A stretch of 12,588 bases of DNA from an uncultured Alphaproteobacteria bacterium (lineage in GTDB: Bacteria; Pseudomonadota; Alphaproteobacteria; Caulobacterales; Caulobacteraceae): positions 1 to 12,588 of the forward strand of contig CAIZKE010000245.1 in NCBI GenBank assembly GCA_903933475.1, read 5' to 3'. Positions 6,694 through 12,588 of this stretch are shown here, in pieces; position 1 is the first letter of the stretch; each line of letters begins with the position of its first letter. The translations under genes were made by a program, and so were the position numbers. The notes beneath the pieces are model-generated. The model was not told where the DNA came from. It searched no databases and was given only the letters and a program-made list of their open reading frames with translations.

Positions 6694-7769
6694 CCGACAC
6701 CCTGTCCGAAGACACGCCAGGCAGCGACGAGGATCACCGCGACCAGGGAGATGGGCAGGAAGACCTTCCAGCCCAGCCGCATGAGCTGGTCATAGCGGTA
6801 GCGGGGGACGATGGCCTTCACCATGGCGAACAGGAAGAAGAAGAAGAGGATCTTCAGGAACAGCCACATGAAGCCGTAGAAGCTCTGCGCCGTGGGCGAC
6901 CACTCGCGAACGAAGGCCAGGTCGATCGGCGCCTGCCATCCCCCGAAGAACAGGATCGAGATCATGGCGCACATCAGGACGATGTTCGCCAGTTCGCCGA
7001 TCATGAAGAGCAGGAAGGGCGAGGAGGAGTACTCCACCTGATAGCCCGCCACGAGCTCGGACTCTGCCTCGGGCAGGTCGAAGGGCGGGCGGTTGGTCTC
7101 GGCCAGGGCCGAGATGAAGAAGATCACCGACATGGGGATCATCACCAGGGCGATGGGCAGGTTGTGAAGGCCGCCGCCGAAGACGTTCCAGTTCCAGAAG
7201 CCACCGGCCTGCTTCAAGACAATCTGGTTCAGGTTCATCGTTCCCGAAAGCAGGATGACCGTGATGATCACGAAGCCGATGGAGACCTCGTAGGAGACCA
7301 TCTGCGCCGCCGAGCGCAGGCTGCCGAGGAAGGGATATTTCGAGTTCGAGGCCCACCCGCCCATGATGATGCCGTAGACGCCCAGGGAGGAGATGGCGAA
7401 GAGGTAGAGGACGCCGACATTGATGTCCGAGACCACCCAGCCAGGGGCCAGGGGAATGACCGCCCAGCCCACCAGGGCGAGGGCGAAGGTCAGGATCGGG
7501 GCCAGGAGGAAGACCGTCTTGTCCGCCCCGTCAGGGATGACGATCTCCTTCAGGATGAACTTGAGCAGGTCGGCAAAGGACTGGAGCAGGCCGAAGGGGC
7601 CGACGACATTGGGGCCCTTGCGCATCTGGACGCCGGCCCAGATCTTGCGGTCGCCGTACATGAAGAAGGCGAGCGAGATCAGCAGCCAGCCGAGGACGGC
7701 CAGGATCTGCAGGACGGTGATCAGGGTCCAGCCGCCCGGCGTGGCCCAGAAGGATTGCGCCGCGTCCAT
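6690..7769 (-). CDS. nuoH: NADH-quinone oxidoreductase subunit H
   Basis: Membrane subunit (ND1 homologue) that forms the quinone chamber with NuoB and NuoD and anchors the peripheral arm. It has 359 residues with about eight helices, typical length. Key segments are 'DRKIWAGVQMRKGPNVVGPF' (40-59), 'GWASNSKYPFLGSLRSAAQM' (137-156), and the acidic quinone-side loop 'ALAETNRPPFDLPEAESELV' (221-240) followed by 'AGYQVEYSS'. Near the end is 'PRYRYDQLMRLGWKVFLPIS' (322-341). D40 stands where E. coli and mitochondria have Glu; I recall Asp here in other alphaproteobacteria. The ATG at 7769 lies 3 bases after the nuoG stop. The TGA overlaps the start of the lipoprotein gene. Confidence 0.98.
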   Translation of the reverse strand: MDAAQSFWATPGGWTLITVLQILAVLGWLLISLAFFMYGDRKIWAGVQMRKGPNVVGPFGLLQSFADLLKFILKEIVIPDGADKTVFLLAPILTFALALVGWAVIPLAPGWVVSDINVGVLYLFAISSLGVYGIIMGGWASNSKYPFLGSLRSAAQMVSYEVSIGFVIITVILLSGTMNLNQIVLKQAGGFWNWNVFGGGLHNLPIALVMIPMSVIFFISALAETNRPPFDLPEAESELVAGYQVEYSSSPFLLFMIGELANIVLMCAMISILFFGGWQAPIDLAFVREWSPTAQSFYGFMWLFLKILFFFFLFAMVKAIVPRYRYDQLMRLGWKVFLPISLVAVILVAAWRVFGQGVG

Positions 7770-7772
7770 GCC

Positions 7773-9806
7773 CTACTCCGCCGCCAGTTTCGCCGGGCCC
7801 GCCGCCAGGGCGGCGCACTCGGCCATGGTCACGCTGGCGCGCGCGACCGGATTGGTGAGATGGAAGGCCTTCACTGCACTGGACAGCGGCGTATCCCCGA
7901 CGTCGCCCGCCGCGCCGATGGCCGACAGGTCGGCCTGGCCGCGGGGCGCCCAGTCAATCTGGCCAAAGCTCGGATGGTCGGCGAAGAGCCGGGCCCGCAG
8001 CTGGTCTAGGCTGTCATACGGCAGGGTCTTGCCGAGGCGCTCGGACAGCGCGCGAAGGATGGCCCAGTCCTCCCGGGCCTCGCCCTTGGGGAAGACCGCC
8101 CTCTGGCCCATCTGCACCCGCCCCTCGAGGTTGACGTAGAGGCCATCCTTTTCGGTGTAGGCTGACGCGGGCAGGATCAGGTCCGCCGCGTGGGCCCCGG
8201 CGTCGCCGTGCGAGCCCAGATAGATCCGGAAGGCGTCGGAGGCTGACAGGTCGATCTCGTCTGCGCCCAGCAGGAAGAGCACGTCGAGGGCACCCTTGGC
8301 GGTCATGGCCCGGGCGTCGAGCCCGCCCTCAGCCGGAAGGAAGCCCATGTCCAGACCGCCGACCCGGGAGGCGGCGGTGTGGAGCACGTTCCAGCTCATG
8401 CCAAAGGCCTTGGCGACCTGGGCGGCGGCGTGGGCCACGGCCGCGCCGTGCGGGCCGGACAAGGCGCCAGTGCCGATGACGAGGGCCGGAGCCTTCGCCC
8501 CTTTCAGCACCTTGGCGAAGCCCGAGCGGGCCTTGGCCAGGGCGGTGAGGGCCGAAGCGGTCTCACCCAGGTGATCGAAGTCGTAGGTCAGGTCAGAGGG
8601 CGTGCCGACCAGGCCCACCTGAAGGTCGCCGGAGAGCCAGCGGCGGCGCAAGCGGGCGTTCAGCACCGCCGCCTCAAGGCGCGGGTTGGTTCCCACCAGG
8701 AGGAGGACGTCGATGTCCTCCAGCCCGGAGATCCCGGCATTGAAGAGCCAGGACTCCCGAGGCCCAGTGCCCAGGGCCATGCCGTCCTGGCGGCAATCGG
8801 TATTGGCCGAGCCCAGGGCGCGGAACAGGTCGAGGGTCGCCTTCAGGGACTCCGCGTCCTGCAGGTCGCCGGCGATGGTGCCAATGCGCTCAGGCTTTGC
8901 GGAGGACAGTCGGGCCGCCGCGAGGGACAGGGCCTCGGCCCAGGTGGCCGGACGCAGCCGCCCGTTCTCGCGGATGAAGGGGCTGTCGAGCCGCTGGCGG
9001 GACAGGCCGTCGACGGCGAAGCGGGTCTTGTCCGAGATCCACTCCTCGTTGACGTCCTCGTTGACCCGGGGAAGCACGCGCAGAACTGCCGGACCCCGGC
9101 TGTCGATGCGGATGGCGGCACCCATGGCGTCCATGACGTCGACGGTCTCGGTCTTCTTCAGCTCCCAGGGACGGGCATTGAAGGCGTAGGGCTTGGAGGT
9201 CAGGGCCCCGACGGGGCAAAGGTCGATGACGTTGCCGGACAGCTCCGAGGTCACGGCACTGCCAAGATAGGTCGTGATTTCAACATCTTCGCCGCGCGAG
9301 ATGAGACCGATCTCAGCCACGCCGGCGACCTCGGTGATGAAGCGCACGCAGCGTGTGCACTGGATGCACCGGGTCATGACCGTATTGATGAGGGGGCCCA
9401 TGGCCTTCTCCTCGACGGCCCGCTTGTTCAGCCCGAACCGGCTGCCGTCGCGGCCATAGCCTACGGCCTGGTCCTGGAGGTCGCACTCCCCGCCCTGGTC
9501 GCAGATCGGGCAGTCCAGGGGATGGTTGATGAGCAGGAACTCCATCACCCCTTCCCGGGCCTTCTTGACCATCGGGGTGTTGGTGAAGATCTCCTGGTTG
9601 TCGGCGGCCGGCAGGGCGCAGGAGGCCTGGGGCTTGGGCGGCCCGGGCTTCACCTCAACCAGGCACATCCGGCAGTTGCCGGCGATGGACAGGCGCTCGT
9701 GGTAGCAGAACCGCGGGATTTCCTCCCCGGCCAGCTCCGCCACCTGCAGAACCGTCATACCGGGTTCGAACTCGACCTCGACGCCGTTGACCTTGGCTTT
9801 CGGCAT
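7773..9806 (-). CDS. nuoG: NADH-quinone oxidoreductase subunit G
   Basis: Largest peripheral-arm subunit; it carries electrons from NuoF towards NuoI. It has 677 residues, close to the mitochondrial 75-kDa form and much shorter than E. coli (908). The N-terminal ferredoxin domain has the 2Fe-2S (N1b) ligands C34, C45, C48 and C63. The next domain has H95, C99, C102 and C108 in 'HPLDCPICDQGGECDLQD' (N5, one His and three Cys) and C147, C150, C153 and C197 in 'CIQCTRCVRF...DLCPVG' (N4). Residues from about 215 onward form a molybdopterin-oxidoreductase-like domain that no longer binds a cofactor. The extra N7 cysteine motif found in E. coli and Thermus is absent where 'RPWELKKTETVDVMDAMG' runs. 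The ATG at 9806 lies 8 bases after the nuoF stop and has only a weak Shine-Dalgarno. nuoH starts 3 bases downstream of the TAG. Confidence 0.98.
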   Translation of the reverse strand: MPKAKVNGVEVEFEPGMTVLQVAELAGEEIPRFCYHERLSIAGNCRMCLVEVKPGPPKPQASCALPAADNQEIFTNTPMVKKAREGVMEFLLINHPLDCPICDQGGECDLQDQAVGYGRDGSRFGLNKRAVEEKAMGPLINTVMTRCIQCTRCVRFITEVAGVAEIGLISRGEDVEITTYLGSAVTSELSGNVIDLCPVGALTSKPYAFNARPWELKKTETVDVMDAMGAAIRIDSRGPAVLRVLPRVNEDVNEEWISDKTRFAVDGLSRQRLDSPFIRENGRLRPATWAEALSLAAARLSSAKPERIGTIAGDLQDAESLKATLDLFRALGSANTDCRQDGMALGTGPRESWLFNAGISGLEDIDVLLLVGTNPRLEAAVLNARLRRRWLSGDLQVGLVGTPSDLTYDFDHLGETASALTALAKARSGFAKVLKGAKAPALVIGTGALSGPHGAAVAHAAAQVAKAFGMSWNVLHTAASRVGGLDMGFLPAEGGLDARAMTAKGALDVLFLLGADEIDLSASDAFRIYLGSHGDAGAHAADLILPASAYTEKDGLYVNLEGRVQMGQRAVFPKGEAREDWAILRALSERLGKTLPYDSLDQLRARLFADHPSFGQIDWAPRGQADLSAIGAAGDVGDTPLSSAVKAFHLTNPVARASVTMAECAALAAGPAKLAAE

Positions 9807-9814
9807 GGCTCAGC

Positions 9815-11131
9815 TCACTCCGCGGCCTGCAGGGAGGCACCCTGCACGTGCGGCTTGCCCGCACGGTAGTTGGTGATCCGCGCCTCAACCTCAGGCCGGA
9901 AGTGGCGGAAGAGGCCCTGGATCGGCCAGGCGGCAGCGTCGCCCAGGCCGCAGATGGTGTGGCCCTCGATCTGGCTGGCGACGTCGAGGAGCATGTCGAT
10001 CTCCTTCATATCCGCCTCGCCGGTGGCCATACGCTCCATGACCCGCCACATCCAGCCCGTGCCTTCGCGGCAGGGCGTGCACTGGCCGCAGCTCTCGTGC
10101 TTGTAGAAGTAGGACAGCCGGGCGATGGCGCGGACGATGTCTGTGGACTGGTCCATGACGATGACCGCCGCTGTTCCCAGGCCGGACTTCAGGGCGGACA
10201 GGGAGTCAAAGTCCATCAGGGCCGTCTCGGCCTCGTGGGCCGGGATCATACGAACGGACGAGCCGCCCGGGATCACCGCCTTGAGGTTGCCCCAGCCGCC
10301 GCGGATACCGCCGCAATGGTCCTCGAGCAGCTGCTTCAGGGGGATGGACATGGTCTCCTCGACCACGCAGGGCTTGTTCACGTGGCCGGAGATGGCCATC
10401 AGCTTGGTGCCGGTATTGTTCGGACGACCGAAGCCGGAGAACCAGGCCGCGCCGCGGCGCAGGATGGTTCCCACCACCGAGATCGACTCGACGTTGTTGA
10501 TGGTGGTCGGGCAGCCATAGATGCCGGCGCCCGCCGGGAAGGGCGGCTTCAGGCGCGGCTGGCCCTTCTTGCCCTCGAGGCTCTCCATCAGGGCCGTCTC
10601 GTCGCCGCAGATGTAGGCCCCGCCGCCGTGGGTCACAAAGACGTCGAAGTCCCAGCCGTGGACGTTGCCCTTGCCGATCAGCTTGGCCTCGTAGGCCTGC
10701 TTGATCGCGGCTTCGAGGCGCTCGCGCTCATGCACGTACTCGCCGCGGATGTAGATGTAGCAGGTGTGGGCCCGGATGGCGTAGCTGGCGATCAGGGCGC
10801 CTTCAATGAGCAGGTGCGGATCGTTGCGGAGGATCTCTCGGTCCTTGCAGGTGCCCGGTTCCGACTCGTCGGCGTTGATCACCAGATAGTGCGGCCGCAA
10901 GCCCTCTGCCTTGGGCATGAAGGTCCACTTCAGCCCGGTGGAGAAGCCCGCCCCTCCCCGGCCCCGCAGGCCAGAGGCCTTGATCTGGTCGCACAGCCAT
11001 TCCGGCGTCTGCTCCAGCATCAGGCGGGTACCATTCCAGGCCCCACGGCGCTTCGCCCCCTCCAGGCCCCAGTCATGGACACCGTAGAGGTTGGTGAAGA
11101 TCCGGTCCTTGTCTTCGAGAATGCCGACCAC
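9815..11131 (-). CDS. nuoF: NADH-quinone oxidoreductase subunit F (NADH/FMN subunit)
   Basis: Flavoprotein that oxidises NADH with FMN and passes electrons to cluster N3. It has 438 residues, normal length. Seen in order: glycine-rich NADH site 'GLRGRGGAGFSTGLKW' (54-69), FMN region 'YLVINADESEPGTCKDREI' (82-100), 'THGGGAYICGDETALMESLE' (167-186), then the 4Fe-4S ligands C348, C351 and C354 in 'ESCGQCTPCREGT' and C394 in 'TICGLGDAAAWP'. The start is GTG: an in-frame TAG lies only three codons upstream, so no earlier start exists, and AGGGG sits 6 bases before it. The 59-base gap after nuoE contains a GC-rich hairpin. nuoG begins 8 bases after the TGA. Confidence 0.98.
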   Translation of the reverse strand: MVGILEDKDRIFTNLYGVHDWGLEGAKRRGAWNGTRLMLEQTPEWLCDQIKASGLRGRGGAGFSTGLKWTFMPKAEGLRPHYLVINADESEPGTCKDREILRNDPHLLIEGALIASYAIRAHTCYIYIRGEYVHERERLEAAIKQAYEAKLIGKGNVHGWDFDVFVTHGGGAYICGDETALMESLEGKKGQPRLKPPFPAGAGIYGCPTTINNVESISVVGTILRRGAAWFSGFGRPNNTGTKLMAISGHVNKPCVVEETMSIPLKQLLEDHCGGIRGGWGNLKAVIPGGSSVRMIPAHEAETALMDFDSLSALKSGLGTAAVIVMDQSTDIVRAIARLSYFYKHESCGQCTPCREGTGWMWRVMERMATGEADMKEIDMLLDVASQIEGHTICGLGDAAAWPIQGLFRHFRPEVEARITNYRAGKPHVQGASLQAAE

Positions 11132-11137
11132 GATGCG

Positions 11138-11142
11138 CCCCT
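11138..11142 (-). promoter_or_regulatory. Ribosome binding site for the nuoF GTG start
   Basis: AGGGG on the minus strand, 6 bases before the GTG at 11131. A second possible site, GGAGG (11146-11150), lies 14 bases before the start, probably too far to be the main one. With the in-frame TAG three codons upstream, this supports GTG as the true nuoF start. Confidence 0.6.
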
Positions 11143-11151
11143 AAGCCTCCA

Positions 11152-11177
11152 GACCGATCCGGCGCGAGCCGGTGGTC
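11152..11177 (-). promoter_or_regulatory. GC-rich hairpin in the nuoE-nuoF gap
   Basis: On the minus strand GACC-A-CCGGC-TCGC-GCCGG-ATC-GGTC folds as a 5-base GC stem with a 4-base loop, extended by a second 4-base stem across a small asymmetric internal loop. It ends 1 base before GGAGG and about 20 bases before the nuoF GTG. No U-run follows, so a classic intrinsic terminator is unlikely. It could influence nuoF initiation or mRNA stability between nuoE and nuoF. The pairing is seen directly; function is inference. Confidence 0.5.
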
Positions 11178-11190
11178 CAACCCTGTCCGA

Positions 11191-11877
11191 TCACTGAGCC
11201 GCCTCCTTCGCCTTGCCGCGCGTCTTCGGCTCAGCATTGGGAAGAGACTTCAGCGCCTTGGCCGCCGTGCCGTCATAGAGGCTTGCGGCCTGGAGGACAG
11301 CCGAGCCGCCCTCCGGCGCGGAGCCCTGGCGACCGATGACCGAGCCCGGTGCCCGGGGCTTGCCGGCGATGAACTCGTCGAGGATCTGCTCGAAAATCTC
11401 GGGCGTGAGGTCCTCGTAGTAATAGTCGTTGATGGCCGCCATGGGCGCGTTGGAGCAGGCCCCAAGGCATTCCACTTCCTGCCAGGTCACCTTGCCGTCG
11501 GCGGACAGGTGGTCGCGGTCACCGAAACGGCGCTGGCAGACGGCCTTCAGGTCGTTGGCACCCCGCAGCATGCATGGCGTCGTGCCACAGACCTGCACCA
11601 GGGCGTGGGAGCCAACGGGCTCGAGCATGAACATGGTGTAGAAGGTGGCGACCTCGTAGACCCGGATGACCGGCATGCCGAGGGTCTCGGCCACGACGCG
11701 GATCGCGGGCTCGGAGACCCAGCCCTGCTGCTTTTGGACAATCCAGAGCATGGGGATGACGGCGGACTGCTGGCGCCCCTCGGGGAACCGGGCGATCCAC
11801 GCCTTCACCTGCTTCAGGCTCTCGGCACTGAAGGCAAAGCTGTCGGGCTGGTTGGCGGCTAGCCTGCGGACGCTCAC
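11191..11877 (-). CDS. nuoE: NADH-quinone oxidoreductase subunit E (2Fe-2S)
   Basis: Thioredoxin-like 2Fe-2S subunit (24-kDa homologue, cluster N1a) that sits beside NuoF in the NADH-oxidising arm. It has 228 residues. Ligands are C97 and C102 in 'VCGTTPCMLRGANDL' and C137 and C141 in 'VECLGACSNAPMAAIND'. The helical N-terminal part carries 'AVIPMLWIVQKQQGWVSEPA' (39-58) and 'YEVATFYTMF' (74-83), typical of the family. After about residue 172 comes a tail of some 56 residues rich in Gly, Ala and Lys that E. coli NuoE (166 residues) lacks. Start: the GTG at 11877 gives 'MSVRRLAANQPDSFAFS', with GAGG 8 bases upstream. An upstream ATG (11994) lies inside the previous gene and would add a non-conserved Ser/Arg/Pro-rich stretch. 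It begins 10 bases after the SnoaL-like gene. Confidence 0.96.
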   Translation of the reverse strand: MSVRRLAANQPDSFAFSAESLKQVKAWIARFPEGRQQSAVIPMLWIVQKQQGWVSEPAIRVVAETLGMPVIRVYEVATFYTMFMLEPVGSHALVQVCGTTPCMLRGANDLKAVCQRRFGDRDHLSADGKVTWQEVECLGACSNAPMAAINDYYYEDLTPEIFEQILDEFIAGKPRAPGSVIGRQGSAPEGGSAVLQAASLYDGTAAKALKSLPNAEPKTRGKAKEAAQ

Positions 11878-11887
11878 GTGACCGGCC

Positions 11888-12238
11888 TCACTTGATGAAG
11901 TCGACGCGCACGATCCGCGCGTCCGAAACGGTGTAGATGGCGGCGACCTCGAAGGGATCGGCCCCCGGCGCGCGGAAGACCCGCTCGTGGTCAATCACGT
12001 GATGGCCCACCACCATGCGGTTGAGCAGTTCGGCCCGGTTCTGCGGGAAATCCGCGAAGACCTGGCGATACTTCTCGCGATAGGCGCCGATGCCCGAGAT
12101 CGTCACGGCACCGTTGAAGTCGGCGACCACCACGTCATCGGCAAAGGCCGCGCAGTGGGCGTCGAGGTCCTGGGCGTTGTAGGCCGTGAACTGGGCCTCG
12201 ACGACGTCGAAGGGCGTGATGCAGGCAGGCGCGCTCAC
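11888..12238 (-). CDS. SnoaL/NTF2-like protein inserted between nuoD and nuoE, role unknown
   Basis: A 116-residue soluble protein with no signal peptide or membrane segment. The pattern fits the SnoaL / nuclear transport factor 2 fold: an N-terminal helix with 'VVEAQFTAYNAQDLDAHCAA' (12-31), then 'FADDVVVADFNG' (32-43), the helical 'GIGAYREKYRQVFADFP' (49-65), and closing strands 'VVGHHVIDHERVFR' (76-89) and 'EVAAIYTVSDARIVRVDFIK'. Families with this fold include isomerases, polyketide cyclases and non-catalytic partners, so fold does not give function. H79, H80, D83, H84 and E85 could line the cavity. The start is GTG: no ATG occurs before residue 75. The GTG overlaps the nuoD stop in GTGA, with GAGG 7 bases upstream. 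nuoE follows after 10 bases. It is not a canonical Nuo subunit. An accessory or assembly role is inferred from context only. Confidence 0.85.
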   Translation of the reverse strand: MSAPACITPFDVVEAQFTAYNAQDLDAHCAAFADDVVVADFNGAVTISGIGAYREKYRQVFADFPQNRAELLNRMVVGHHVIDHERVFRAPGADPFEVAAIYTVSDARIVRVDFIK

Positions 12239-12588
12239 CGGTCCACCTCGCCGAAAACGATGTCGAGGGAGCCCAGGATGGCTGAAACATCCGCCAGCAT
12301 ATGCCCCCGGCAGAGCCAGTCCATGGCGGAGAGGTGGGCAAAGCCCGGGGCGCGGATCTTGCAGCGGTAGGGCTTGTTGCCGCCGTCGCTGACCAGGAAG
12401 ACGCCGAACTCGCCCTTGGGGGCCTCGACGGCGGCGTAGATCTCACCGGCCGGCGTGTGCAGGCCCTCGGTATAGATCTTGAAGTGATGGATCAGGGCTT
12501 CCATCGACCGCTTCATCTCGCCCCGGCGCGGCGGGGCGACCTTGGTGTCCTCGGTCAGGACTGGGCCCGGCGTCTTCCGCAGGCGCTC
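12235..12588 (-). CDS. nuoD: NADH-quinone oxidoreductase subunit D, C-terminal 117 residues (5' end outside window)
   Basis: The frame is open from the right edge to a TGA at 12235-12237 and encodes the C-terminus of the 49-kDa-type subunit, which shapes the quinone site next to cluster N2. Conserved blocks in the visible part are 'ALIHHFKIYTEG' (31-42), 'YAAVEAPKGEFGVFLVSDG' (51-69), 'YRCKIRAPGFAHL' (74-86) and the end 'HMLADVSAILGSLDIVFGEV' followed by DR (96-117), the standard NuoD terminus. About 280 residues are missing upstream. Whether nuoC is separate or fused cannot be seen here. The stop overlaps the GTG of the SnoaL-like gene by 4 bases. Confidence 0.97.
   Translation of the reverse strand, partial: ERLRKTPGPVLTEDTKVAPPRRGEMKRSMEALIHHFKIYTEGLHTPAGEIYAAVEAPKGEFGVFLVSDGGNKPYRCKIRAPGFAHLSAMDWLCRGHMLADVSAILGSLDIVFGEVDR

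Noticed and set aside
7773..7790. Matching C-terminal tails of NuoF (SLQAAE) and NuoG (KLAAE), resembling degradation tags
   Set aside because: Ala/Glu-rich ends are common in GC-rich genomes, and both proteins end in Glu rather than the Ala-Ala needed for ssrA-like recognition.
8379..9869. 496-codon open frame on the plus strand opposite nuoG
   Set aside because: Composition is antisense-like (Gly, Gln, Asp, His rich), with no motif, and it lies wholly over a clear NuoG.
11152..11177. Intrinsic terminator between nuoE and nuoF
   Set aside because: A GC stem is present but no U-run follows on the transcript strand, and a strong stop here would cut off most of the operon.
9848..11197. 449-codon open frame on the plus strand opposite nuoF
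   Set aside because: Same reason: it exists because GC-rich third positions leave few stops on the opposite strand; no domain or credible start context.

Overview
The window is a single-strand run of NADH:quinone oxidoreductase (respiratory complex I, nuo) genes, all on the minus strand. It reads from the end of nuoD at the right edge to almost the end of nuoN at the left edge. The DNA is GC-rich and tightly packed. The gene order D-[x]-E-F-G-H-[y]-I-J-K-L-M-N, a NuoG of only 677 residues without the extra N7 cluster ligands, the NuoH 'DRKIWAGVQMRKGPN' style and a long NuoE tail all point to an alphaproteobacterium. Caulobacterales (Caulobacter/Phenylobacterium-like) is my best guess; the family level is inference.

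Layout in transcription order (right to left): nuoD C-terminus (12588-12235, cut by the edge); a 116-residue SnoaL/NTF2-like protein (12238-11888); nuoE (11877-11191); nuoF (11131-9815); nuoG (9806-7773); nuoH (7769-6690); a 66-residue predicted lipoprotein (6693-6493); nuoI (6486-5995); nuoJ (5911-5294); nuoK (5297-4989); nuoL (4979-2931); nuoM (2917-1433); nuoN (1411 to the edge). Start/stop overlaps of 4 bases join nuoD/SnoaL, nuoH/lipoprotein and nuoJ/nuoK. Most other junctions are 3-21 bases. Only two gaps are longer: nuoE-nuoF (59 bases) and nuoI-nuoJ (83 bases), and each holds an inverted repeat next to the ribosome binding site of the following gene. No stretch over 300 bases lacks a gene. 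No promoter, terminator, RNA gene, mobile element or CRISPR array is visible; the operon promoter and terminator should lie outside the window.

How the genes work together: NuoE, F and G form the NADH-oxidising arm (FMN plus Fe-S clusters). NuoI and NuoD pass electrons to ubiquinone at the junction with NuoH. NuoJ, K, L, M and N form the membrane arm that pumps protons. The expected Fe-S ligands and membrane lysine/glutamate residues are present in every subunit I could check, so the complex looks functional.

The least ordinary content is the two non-canonical genes embedded in the operon (the SnoaL-like protein and the small lipoprotein), both coupled to core subunit genes. They are candidate accessory or assembly proteins of complex I. 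Next come a histidine-rich insertion in NuoL and the two hairpins at translation starts.
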